From NCBI RefSeq assembly GCF_030294945.1, contig NZ_AP018448.1, forward strand, positions 3,348,001 to 3,412,000: a DNA stretch of 64,000 bases, in the 5' to 3' direction. Shown in pieces: positions 57,382 through 64,000 of the stretch. The position numbers were made by a program, and so were the translations under genes. The notes below the pieces were generated by a model. It was given only the letters and a program-made list of their open reading frames with translations. It did not search any database and was not told where the DNA came from. Source of the DNA: Streptomyces graminofaciens (GTDB taxonomy: Bacteria; Actinomycetota; Actinomycetes; Streptomycetales; Streptomycetaceae). Numbering within the stretch: the stretch's first letter is position 1; every line of letters starts with the position of its first letter.

Positions 57382-58191
57382 ATGTCCCAGCCCGCCAAGT
57401 CCTCACGTACAGCAGCTACGCCCGACGCGCCGGAGAGTGCCGCGAGCAGTCGCGCCGCCGCCCAACGACTCAAGATGCGCCGGGAACTGGCGGCCGCGGC
57501 CATGGAGCTGTTCTCGACGAAGGGGTACGAGGCAACCACCGTCGACGAGATCGCGGCGGCGGCCGGCGTCGCCCGCCGCACCTTCTTCCGCCACTTCCGC
57601 TCCAAGGAAGAGGCGATCTTCCCGGACCACGACGACACCCTGATCCGCGCCGAGGCGGTCCTCAACGCGGCCCCCGCGCACGAGCACCCGCTCGACACGG
57701 TGTGCCGCGGCATCAAGGAAGTCATGAAGATGTACGCGGCCCGGCCGGAGATCTCGGTCGCCCGCTACAAGCTGACCCGTGAGGTGCCGACCCTGCGGGA
57801 GGCAGAGATCGCCTCCGTGGCCCGCTACGAACGCCTCTTCACCCGCTATCTGCTGGGCCACTTCGACGAGCACGCCCACCACGACGACGTGGGCGACGAC
57901 CCGCTGCTCGCGGAGGTCGCCGCCTCGGCGGTCGTCACCGCGCACAACCACGTGCTGCGGCGCTGGCTCAGGTCCGGTGCCCAGGGCGACGTGGAGGCCC
58001 AGCTCGACCACGCCTTCGCGATCGTCCGCAGGACCTTCGGCACCGGCATCGGCGCGGGCCGCACCACGGCCCCGCAGCCGGCCGCCGCGACGGCCTCCAC
58101 CCACGGCGAGGTCCTGGTCACGGTCGCCCGCACGGACGCCCCCCTCGACGAGGTCATGCGGACCATCGAAGAGGCGCTGCAAAACCGCTGA
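57382..58191 (+). CDS. TetR family regulator in the ethylmalonyl-CoA pathway cluster
   Basis: 269 residues from the ATG at 57382. A disordered N-terminus of about 30 residues is followed by the HTH RRELAAAAMELFSTKGYEATTVDEIAAAAGVARRTFFRHFRSKEEAIFPDHDD; the FFRHF-SKE-ifpDHDD pattern occurs in Streptomyces TetR proteins next to ccr. The ligand domain ends in an unusual C-terminal extension (about 210-269). It probably controls hbd and the ccr operon; the palindromes at 55200 and 58354 are candidates for its binding. The 5' flank has TGCGCA twice (57345 and 57357). Confidence 0.87.
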   Translation: MSQPAKSSRTAATPDAPESAASSRAAAQRLKMRRELAAAAMELFSTKGYEATTVDEIAAAAGVARRTFFRHFRSKEEAIFPDHDDTLIRAEAVLNAAPAHEHPLDTVCRGIKEVMKMYAARPEISVARYKLTREVPTLREAEIASVARYERLFTRYLLGHFDEHAHHDDVGDDPLLAEVAASAVVTAHNHVLRRWLRSGAQGDVEAQLDHAFAIVRRTFGTGIGAGRTTAPQPAAATASTHGEVLVTVARTDAPLDEVMRTIEEALQNR

Positions 58192-58242
58192 GACCCTCAG
58201 CGGGACCGCTGAAACCGCGATCTACTCATCAGTAGCTGTGAG

Positions 58243-58268
58243 AACGGCCACCCCGGCGGGTGGCCGTT
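58243..58268. terminator. Terminator after the TetR gene
   Basis: AACGGCCACCC (58243-58253), loop CGGC, GGGTGGCCGTT (58258-58268), followed by TT. A perfect 11-bp stem with a short U-tract, 52 bp past the TetR stop. It insulates ccr, so ccr must have its own promoter. Confidence 0.8.
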
Positions 58269-58628
58269 TTGGCATGTCAGGCCCCCTTTGCCCGCCACGC
58301 TGATCGATCATCGCTCAGTTGTTACGTAAAGATTTCACCTGAGCGAACTTTCTGGCACTCGGTGCCTTGCGGGGTGACACGGCGTGCCATACGTTGAAGT
58401 AGTCCGAGCGGTCGGCGTACAGAAACCTTCCGTATGCCGACTGTCCCCGCAGCCCGATGGACTGCGCGCCCGGACGCCTGCGTCACAGGCACCCTTCCGC
58501 GCCACAAAGCGCCGCCACAACAGCATCCCTCCGCCGAACCGACGGCAGTTCCACAACCAGCTCAGCAGCACCCGACGTAACCCTCAGCAGCGTCTTCCCT
58601 CAGGACGCTCGTCGCCGGAGGCACCACC
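58269..58628. promoter_or_regulatory. Upstream region of ccr with palindromic operator
   Basis: 360 bp without a gene. It contains GGCAC-TCG-GTGCC (58354-58366), the same core as before hbd, in an AT-richer stretch (58310-58345) where the promoter should be. The rest, 58420-58610, looks like an untranslated leader with no recognisable coding sequence. Confidence 0.5.
58354..58366. promoter_or_regulatory. Palindrome GGCAC-TCG-GTGCC upstream of ccr
   Basis: A perfect 5+5 palindrome with a 3-bp centre, the same core as TTCGGCAC-TCA-GTGCCGAA before hbd (55200-55218). About 265 bp before the ccr start. Confidence 0.65.
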
Positions 58629-59966
58629 GTGAAGGAAATCCTGGACGCGATCCAGTCGCCGGAGTCCACGTCCGCCGACTTCGCCGCTCTGCCGCTCCCC
58701 GAGTCCTACCGCGCGATCACCGTGCACAAGGACGAGACCGAGATGTTCGCGGGCCTCGAGACCCGCGACAAGGACCCCCGCAAGTCGCTGCACCTCGACG
58801 AGGTGCCCCTGCCGGAGCTCGGCCCGGGCGAGGCCCTGGTGGCTGTCATGGCCTCCTCGGTCAACTACAACTCCGTGTGGACCTCGATCTTCGAGCCGCT
58901 GTCGACCTTCGGCTTCCTGGAGCGCTACGGCCGGCTCAGCGAGCTGACCAAGCGCCACGACCTGCCGTACCACGTCATCGGCTCCGACCTCGCGGGCGTC
59001 GTCCTGCGCACCGGCCCGGGCGTCAACGCCTGGAAGCCCGGTGACGAGGTCGTCGCGCACTGCCTCTCCGTCGAGCTGGAGTCGTCCGACGGCCACAACG
59101 ACACGATGCTCGACCCCGAGCAGCGGATCTGGGGCTTCGAGACGAACTTCGGCGGTCTCGCCGAGATCGCCCTCGTCAAGTCCAACCAGCTGATGCCGAA
59201 GCCGGACCACCTCAGCTGGGAGGAGGCCGCCGCTCCGGGCCTGGTCAACTCGACCGCGTACCGCCAGCTGGTCTCCCGCAACGGCGCCGGCATGAAGCAG
59301 GGCGACAACGTCCTGATCTGGGGCGCGAGCGGCGGACTCGGCAGCTACGCCACGCAGTTCGCGCTGGCCGGTGGCGCCAACCCGATCTGTGTCGTCTCCA
59401 GCGACCAGAAGGCGGACATCTGCCGGGCGATGGGCGCCGAGGCGATCATCGACCGCAACGCCGAGGACTACAAGTTCTGGAAGGACGAGCACAACCAGGA
59501 CCCCAGGGAGTGGAAGCGCTTCGGCAAGCGCATCCGTGAGCTGACCGACGGCGAGGACGTCGACATCGTCTTCGAGCACCCGGGCCGCGAGACCTTCGGC
59601 GCCTCCGTCTACGTCACGCGCAAGGGCGGCACGATCGTCACCTGCGCCTCGACCTCGGGCTACAACCACGAGTACGACAACCGCTACCTGTGGATGTCCC
59701 TGAAGCGGATCATCGGCTCGCACTTCGCCAACTACCGCGAGGCCTGGGAGGCCAACCGGCTGATCGCGAAGGGCAAGATCCACCCGACGCTCTCCAAGGT
59801 CTACTCCCTGGAGGAGACCGGGCAGGCCGCGTACGACGTGCACCGCAACCTCCATCAGGGCAAGGTCGGCGTGCTCGCGCTGGCCCCCGAGGAAGGGCTG
59901 GGCGTGCGCGACCACGAGAAGCGCGCGCAGCACATCGACGCCATCAACCGCTTCCGCAACATCTGA
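58629..59966 (+). CDS. ccr: Crotonyl-CoA carboxylase/reductase
   Basis: 445 residues from the GTG at 58629 (GGAGG 8 nt upstream). An MDR dehydrogenase with the Ccr-specific build: VAVMASSVNYNSVWTSIFEPLSTFGFLERYGR, HVIGSDLAGVVLRTGPGVNAWKPGDEVVAHC, the nucleotide-binding GASGGLGSYATQFALAGGANPICVVSS, and HPGRETFGASVYVTRKGGTIVTCASTSGYNHEYDNRYLWM. The enzyme reductively carboxylates crotonyl-CoA to ethylmalonyl-CoA with NADPH and CO2, the key step of the pathway. It opens the operon ccr-ecm-mcl-mch-mcd; only 8 bp separate it from the next gene. Confidence 0.93.
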   Translation: MKEILDAIQSPESTSADFAALPLPESYRAITVHKDETEMFAGLETRDKDPRKSLHLDEVPLPELGPGEALVAVMASSVNYNSVWTSIFEPLSTFGFLERYGRLSELTKRHDLPYHVIGSDLAGVVLRTGPGVNAWKPGDEVVAHCLSVELESSDGHNDTMLDPEQRIWGFETNFGGLAEIALVKSNQLMPKPDHLSWEEAAAPGLVNSTAYRQLVSRNGAGMKQGDNVLIWGASGGLGSYATQFALAGGANPICVVSSDQKADICRAMGAEAIIDRNAEDYKFWKDEHNQDPREWKRFGKRIRELTDGEDVDIVFEHPGRETFGASVYVTRKGGTIVTCASTSGYNHEYDNRYLWMSLKRIIGSHFANYREAWEANRLIAKGKIHPTLSKVYSLEETGQAAYDVHRNLHQGKVGVLALAPEEGLGVRDHEKRAQHIDAINRFRNI

Positions 59967-59974
59967 GGTCACAG

Positions 59975-62002
59975 ATGACTGAGCGTCAGAAGGACCGGCC
60001 GTGGCTCATGCGCACGTACGCAGGTCACTCCACGGCCGAGGCGTCCAACGAGCTGTACCGGCGTAACCTCGCCAAGGGCCAGACCGGTCTGTCGGTGGCG
60101 TTCGACCTGCCGACGCAGACCGGCTACGACTCCGACCACATCCTCGCCCGCGGCGAGGTCGGCAGGGTCGGCGTGCCGGTCGCGCACCTCGGTGACATGC
60201 GCAGGCTGTTCCAGGACATCCCCCTGGAGCAGATGAACACCTCGATGACCATCAACGCCACCGCCATGTGGCTGCTGGCGCTCTACCAGGTCGTCGCTGA
60301 GGAGCAGGGCGTGGACATCACGCAGCTCCAGGGGACGACCCAGAACGACATCGTCAAGGAGTACCTGTCCCGCGGCACGCATGTGTTCCCGCCGGTGCCG
60401 AGTCTGCGCCTGACGACGGACATGATCGCGTACACGGTCTCCCACATCCCGAAGTGGAACCCGATCAACATCTGCAGCTACCACCTGCAGGAGGCCGGGG
60501 CCACGCCGGTGCAGGAGATCGCGTACGCGATGTCCACGGCGATCGCCGTCCTGGACGCCGTCCGCGACAGCGGTCAGGTGCCCGCCGAGAAGTTCGGTGA
60601 CGTCGTCGCCCGTATCTCCTTCTTCGTGAACGCGGGCGTCCGCTTCATCGAGGAGATGTGCAAGATGCGGGCGTTCGGCCGCATCTGGGACAAGGTCACG
60701 CGCGAGCGGTACGGCATCGAGAACGCCAAGCAGCGCCGCTTCCGCTACGGCGTGCAGGTCAACTCCCTCGGGCTGACCGAGGCGCAGCCGGAGAACAACG
60801 TCCAGCGGATCGTGCTGGAGATGCTGGCCGTGACCCTCTCCAAGGACGCCCGCGCGCGTGCCGTGCAGCTGCCGGCCTGGAACGAGGCCCTCGGTCTTCC
60901 CCGGCCGTGGGACCAGCAGTGGTCGCTGCGCATCCAGCAGGTGCTGGCACACGAGAGCGATCTGCTGGAGTACGAGGACATCTTCGAGGGTTCGCACGTC
61001 ATCGAGGCGAAGGTCGCGAAGCTGGTCGAGGAGTCGCTCACCGAGATCGACCGGATCCAGGAGATGGGCGGCGCGATGGCCGCCGTCGAGTCGGGCTACC
61101 TGAAGTCGCAGCTCGTCTCCTCGCACGCCGAGCGCCGGGGGCGGATCGAGTCCGGGCAGGAGAAGATCGTCGGCGTCAACATCTTCGAGTCGACCGAGCC
61201 GAACCCGCTGACCGCCGACCTGGACGCGGCGATCCAGACGGTCGACCCGGCGGTCGAGGCCCGGGTGATCGCGTCGCTGCGGAACTGGCGCGACACCCGC
61301 TACCAGCCGCCCTTCAACCACCCGCGCCCGTGCAAGGCGCTGGAGCGGCTGAAGGAGGCCGCCAAGGGCACCGACAACCTCATGGAGGCCACCCTGGAGT
61401 GCGCCCGCGCCGGGGTCACGACCGGCGAGTGGGCAGGGGCCCTGCGCGAGGTGTTCGGGGAGTTCCGGGCGCCGACCGGGGTCTCGTCGGCGCCGGTGGC
61501 GGTCCCCGTCGAGGAAGGCTCGGCCCTGAGCGGGGTGCGCCGCAAGGTGGAGCTGACGGCGAAGGACCTGAACGTCGGCAAGCTGCGCTTCCTGGTCGGC
61601 AAGCCGGGCCTGGACGGGCACTCCAACGGGGCCGAGCAGATCGCCGTGCGGGCCCGTGACGCCGGGTTCGAGGTGGTCTACCAGGGCATCCGGCTGACCC
61701 CCGAGCAGATCGTGGACGCGGCCCTGGCGGAGGACGTGCACGCGGTCGGGCTGTCCATCCTCTCCGGCTCGCACGCGCAGCTCGTGCCGGACGTGCTGGA
61801 GCGGCTGCGGGAGGCCGGTGCGCACGACATCCCGGTGATCGCCGGCGGGATCATCCCGAACGGCGACGCCGAGCAGCTCAGGGCCGCCGGAGTGGCCGCG
61901 GTCTTCACCCCGAAGGACTTCGACATCACCGGGATCATCGGCCGTATCGTCGACGAGATCCGCAAAGCGAACAAGCTCGACCCCCTGGAGGTCCCCGCAT
62001 GA
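59975..62002 (+). CDS. meaA: Ethylmalonyl-CoA mutase (MeaA), B12-dependent
   Basis: 675 residues from the ATG at 59975. Substrate-binding TIM barrel with RPWLMRTYAGHSTAEASNELYRRNLAKGQTGLSVAFDLPTQTGYDSD, characteristic of MeaA/Ecm, then INTSMTINATAMW. The C-terminal B12 domain (about 520-675) has GKPGLDGHSNGAEQIA with the D-x-H-x-x-G cobalt-binding motif, and ILSGSHAQLVPDVLERLREAG. It converts ethylmalonyl-CoA to methylsuccinyl-CoA. The ATG follows GAGGT after the ccr stop, and its stop overlaps the mcl start. Confidence 0.92.
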   Translation: MTERQKDRPWLMRTYAGHSTAEASNELYRRNLAKGQTGLSVAFDLPTQTGYDSDHILARGEVGRVGVPVAHLGDMRRLFQDIPLEQMNTSMTINATAMWLLALYQVVAEEQGVDITQLQGTTQNDIVKEYLSRGTHVFPPVPSLRLTTDMIAYTVSHIPKWNPINICSYHLQEAGATPVQEIAYAMSTAIAVLDAVRDSGQVPAEKFGDVVARISFFVNAGVRFIEEMCKMRAFGRIWDKVTRERYGIENAKQRRFRYGVQVNSLGLTEAQPENNVQRIVLEMLAVTLSKDARARAVQLPAWNEALGLPRPWDQQWSLRIQQVLAHESDLLEYEDIFEGSHVIEAKVAKLVEESLTEIDRIQEMGGAMAAVESGYLKSQLVSSHAERRGRIESGQEKIVGVNIFESTEPNPLTADLDAAIQTVDPAVEARVIASLRNWRDTRYQPPFNHPRPCKALERLKEAAKGTDNLMEATLECARAGVTTGEWAGALREVFGEFRAPTGVSSAPVAVPVEEGSALSGVRRKVELTAKDLNVGKLRFLVGKPGLDGHSNGAEQIAVRARDAGFEVVYQGIRLTPEQIVDAALAEDVHAVGLSILSGSHAQLVPDVLERLREAGAHDIPVIAGGIIPNGDAEQLRAAGVAAVFTPKDFDITGIIGRIVDEIRKANKLDPLEVPA

Positions 62003-62958
62003 CCGTCAACCGTCTGCGTCCCCGCCGCTCGTGTCTCGCGGTACCGGGAAGCAACCCCCGCTTCCTGGAGAAGGCGCAGGGCCTCCCGGCGGACCAGGTC
62101 TTCCTCGACCTGGAGGACGCGTGCGCGCCGCTCGCCAAGCCCGAGGCGCGGCACACCATCGTCAAGTTCCTCAACGAGGGCGACTGGACGGGCAAGACGC
62201 GGGTCGTGCGCGTCAACGACTGGACGACCGAGTGGACGTACCGCGACGTCGTGACGGTGGTCGAGGGAGCCGGCCAGAACCTCGACTGCATCATGCTGCC
62301 GAAGGTGCAGACCGCGCAGCAGGTCGTCGCCCTCGACCTCCTGCTGACCCAGATCGAGAAGACGATGGGCTTCGAGGTCGGCAAGATCGGCATCGAGGCG
62401 CAGATCGAGAACGCGCAGGGTCTGAACAACGTCAACGAGATCGCGACGGCGTCCCAGCGCGTCGAGACGATCATCTTCGGACCGGCCGACTTCATGGCGT
62501 CGATCAACATGAAGTCGCTGGTCGTGGGCGAGCAGCCGCCCGGCTACCCGGCGGACGCCTACCACTACATCCTGATGAAGATCCTGATGGCCGCCCGTGC
62601 CAACAACCTCCAGGCGATCGACGGCCCCTACCTGCAGATCCGCAACATCGACGGCTATCGCGAGGTCGCGCAGCGTGCCGCCGCGCTCGGCTTCGACGGC
62701 AAGTGGGTGCTGCACCCGGGCCAGGTCGAGGCGTCCAACGAGATCTTCTCGCCCTCCCAGGAGGACTACGACCACGCCGAGCTGATCCTGGACGCGTACG
62801 ACTACTACACGTCCGAGGCGGGCGGCAGGAAGGGCTCGGCGATGCTCGGCGACGAGATGATCGACGAGGCCAGCCGCAAGATGGCCCTGGTCATCTCCGG
62901 CAAGGGACGCGCCGCCGGCATGCAGCGCACGTCGAAGTTCGAGATCCCGGAGGCCTGA
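61999..62958 (+). CDS. mcl: HpcH/HpaI (citrate lyase beta) family: malyl-CoA/beta-methylmalyl-CoA lyase
   Basis: 319 residues, ATG overlapping the mutase stop (ATGA). CitE-like features: RRSCLAVPGSNPRFLEKAQGLPADQVFLDLEDACAP with the metal-binding acidic residues, and GKIGIEAQIENAQGLNNVNEIATASQRVETIIFGPADFMASI. In the pathway it splits beta-methylmalyl-CoA into glyoxylate and propionyl-CoA. Operon position immediately after the mutase supports this specific name over other HpcH members. Confidence 0.87.
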   Translation: MTVNRLRPRRSCLAVPGSNPRFLEKAQGLPADQVFLDLEDACAPLAKPEARHTIVKFLNEGDWTGKTRVVRVNDWTTEWTYRDVVTVVEGAGQNLDCIMLPKVQTAQQVVALDLLLTQIEKTMGFEVGKIGIEAQIENAQGLNNVNEIATASQRVETIIFGPADFMASINMKSLVVGEQPPGYPADAYHYILMKILMAARANNLQAIDGPYLQIRNIDGYREVAQRAAALGFDGKWVLHPGQVEASNEIFSPSQEDYDHAELILDAYDYYTSEAGGRKGSAMLGDEMIDEASRKMALVISGKGRAAGMQRTSKFEIPEA

Positions 62959-62963
62959 GCGCG

Positions 62964-63476
62964 ATGCAGTTCGGACGCACCTACGAGGAGTTCGAGGTCG
63001 GGGCGGTCTACAAGCACTGGCCCGGGAAGACGGTCACGGAGTACGACGACCACCTCTTCTGTCTCCTCACCATGAACCACCACCCGCTCCACATGGACAC
63101 CAACTACGCGGAGAAGACGACCGACTTCGGCAAGAACGTCGTCGTGGGGAACTACATCTACTCGCTGCTGCTCGGCATGTCCGTCCCGGACATCTCGGGC
63201 AAGGCCATCGCCAACCTGGAGATCGAGTCGCTGAAGCACGTGGCGCCGACCTTCCACGGCGACACGATCTACGGCGAGACGACCGTGCTCGACAAGTGGC
63301 CGTCGAAGTCGAAGAACGACCGCGGGATCGTGTACGTGGAGACCAAGGGCTACAAGCAGGACGGCACGCTGGTGTGCGTGTTCCGCCGCAAGGTGATGGT
63401 GCCGACCGAGACGTACATCAAGGAGCGCGGCGGCGAGCAGCCCGGCCGCCCCCAGCTCAAGGAGCAGGAGAAGTAG
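62964..63476 (+). CDS. MaoC family dehydratase, probable mesaconyl-CoA hydratase
   Basis: 170 residues, ATG at 62964, five bases after mcl. A single MaoC hot-dog fold: GRTYEEFEVGAVYKHWPGKTVTEYDDHLFCLLTMNHHPLHMDTNYA with the catalytic Asp and His of hydratase 2, and VVGNYIYSLLLGMSVPDISGKAIANLE. The mesaconyl-CoA hydratase described in Rhodobacter is about twice as long, so this is a single-domain form. Operon context makes it the hydratase that feeds beta-methylmalyl-CoA to the lyase; the alternative is a generic enoyl hydratase. Confidence 0.83.
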   Translation: MQFGRTYEEFEVGAVYKHWPGKTVTEYDDHLFCLLTMNHHPLHMDTNYAEKTTDFGKNVVVGNYIYSLLLGMSVPDISGKAIANLEIESLKHVAPTFHGDTIYGETTVLDKWPSKSKNDRGIVYVETKGYKQDGTLVCVFRRKVMVPTETYIKERGGEQPGRPQLKEQEK

Positions 63477-63478
63477 CC

Positions 63479-64000
63479 ATGGCGCGACTCGCCCAGACCC
63501 ACGGACTGACCGACGTCCAGCAGGAGATCCTGTCGACGGTCCGCGACTTCGTGGACAAGGAGATCATCCCGGTCGCGACGGAGCTGGAGCACCGCGACGA
63601 GTACCCGCAGCAGATCGTCGACGGTCTGAAGGAGCTGGGGCTCTTCGGTCTGATGATCCCCGAGGAGTACGGCGGTCTGGGCGAGTCCCTGCTCACGTAC
63701 GCGCTGTGCGTGGAGGAGATCGCCCGGGGCTGGATGTCGGTGTCCGGGATCATCAACACGCACTTCATCGTGGCGTACATGCTCAAGCAGCACGGCACCG
63801 AGGAGCAGAAGAACCACTTCCTGCCGAGGATGGCGGCCGGTGACGTCCGGGGCGCCTTCTCGATGTCGGAGCCGGGGCTCGGCTCCGATGTGTCGGCGAT
63901 CACATCGAAGGCGGTCAAGGACGGCGACGAGTACGTCCTGAACGGTCAGAAGATGTGGCTCACGAACGGCGGGACGTCAACGCTCGTCGCCGTACTCGTC
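63479..64000 (+). CDS. Acyl-CoA dehydrogenase, probable methylsuccinyl-CoA dehydrogenase (5' part)
   Basis: At least 174 residues; the gene runs off the window. Start ATG at 63479, two bases past the MaoC gene stop. The N-terminal helical domain is LTDVQQEILSTVRDFVDKEIIPVATELEHRDEYPQQIVDGLKELGLFGLMIPEEYGGLG, followed by SGIINTHFIVAYMLKQHGTEEQKNHFLPRMAAGDVRGAFSMSEPGLGSD. FAD-binding and catalytic glutamate regions lie beyond the edge. In this operon it should oxidise methylsuccinyl-CoA to mesaconyl-CoA, completing the ethylmalonyl-CoA pathway set. Confidence 0.87.
   Translation, partial: MARLAQTHGLTDVQQEILSTVRDFVDKEIIPVATELEHRDEYPQQIVDGLKELGLFGLMIPEEYGGLGESLLTYALCVEEIARGWMSVSGIINTHFIVAYMLKQHGTEEQKNHFLPRMAAGDVRGAFSMSEPGLGSDVSAITSKAVKDGDEYVLNGQKMWLTNGGTSTLVAVLV

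Noticed and set aside
55413..57725. 770-codon - strand frame opposite hbd
   Set aside because: Antisense to the duplicated dehydrogenase, no recognisable domain, and it extends into the TetR gene.

Overview
The window is chromosomal DNA from a high-GC actinomycete, almost certainly a Streptomyces. Codon third positions are strongly G/C, so long antisense frames are common. The gene families are typical of that genus: an ethylmalonyl-CoA pathway operon, the gvpO-A-F-G-Y-Z-J-L-S-K gas vesicle cluster, secreted two-domain glycosidases, a SpoIIE-type phosphatase and a SigB/SigF-type sigma factor. I saw no rRNA, tRNA or CRISPR array.

Layout. 1-8.9 kb: 5' end of a sigma factor, a bacterial expansin, a dead SGNH hydrolase, a CBS protein, a DJ-1/PfpI protein, a DinB-like protein, a DUF6158-like protein, an ABC-F protein, a PAP2-lipid kinase fusion, a methyltransferase and a 56-residue membrane protein. 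9-16 kb: a short vertebrate-like transketolase behind a tiny coupled ORF, a VOC protein, a GNAT enzyme, a LapA-like protein and a large transmembrane NACHT NTPase. 16-21.3 kb: four overlapping or adjacent peptidases (S66, S9, M20, M55) that look like a muropeptide or D-amino-acid peptide processing module. 21.5-32.2 kb: a plant-polysaccharide island with two GH43-CBM42 enzymes on +, and GH27 and GH78 on -. 32.2-34.2 kb: a PLP decarboxylase divergent from an Lrp regulator. 34.4-40.9 kb: the gas vesicle cluster plus a neighbouring SRPBCC protein. 41-55 kb: Lrp, TetR/dehydrogenase, methyltransferase, PAS-GAF-SpoIIE phosphatase, MFS fusion, SRPBCC, SOS-box-preceded radical SAM, secreted peptidase, a MITE, a RidA remnant, GNAT and HEAT-repeat genes. 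55.4 kb to the end: ethylmalonyl-CoA pathway genes hbd, TetR, ccr, ecm/meaA, mcl, MaoC and acyl-CoA dehydrogenase (cut by the window edge).

How the genes work together. The expansin loosens plant wall, while the GH43, GH27 and GH78 enzymes would trim arabinan, arabinopyranosyl and rhamnosyl groups of pectin or arabinogalactan; GTTCGAA-type sites recur in their promoters. The ethylmalonyl-CoA genes turn acetyl-CoA-derived C4 units into glyoxylate and propionyl/methylmalonyl-CoA, and a GGCACTCRGTGCC palindrome stands upstream of both hbd and ccr. The least conventional item is the NACHT protein, which joins a cytoplasmic STAND NTPase to extracytoplasmic sensor-like domains through about seven predicted membrane segments. 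Other points for follow-up are the GH27 Asp-to-Glu substitution that argues for beta-L-arabinopyranosidase, the MFS carrier with three carboxypeptidase-regulatory-like domains, and the charged disordered tails in the gas vesicle cluster.
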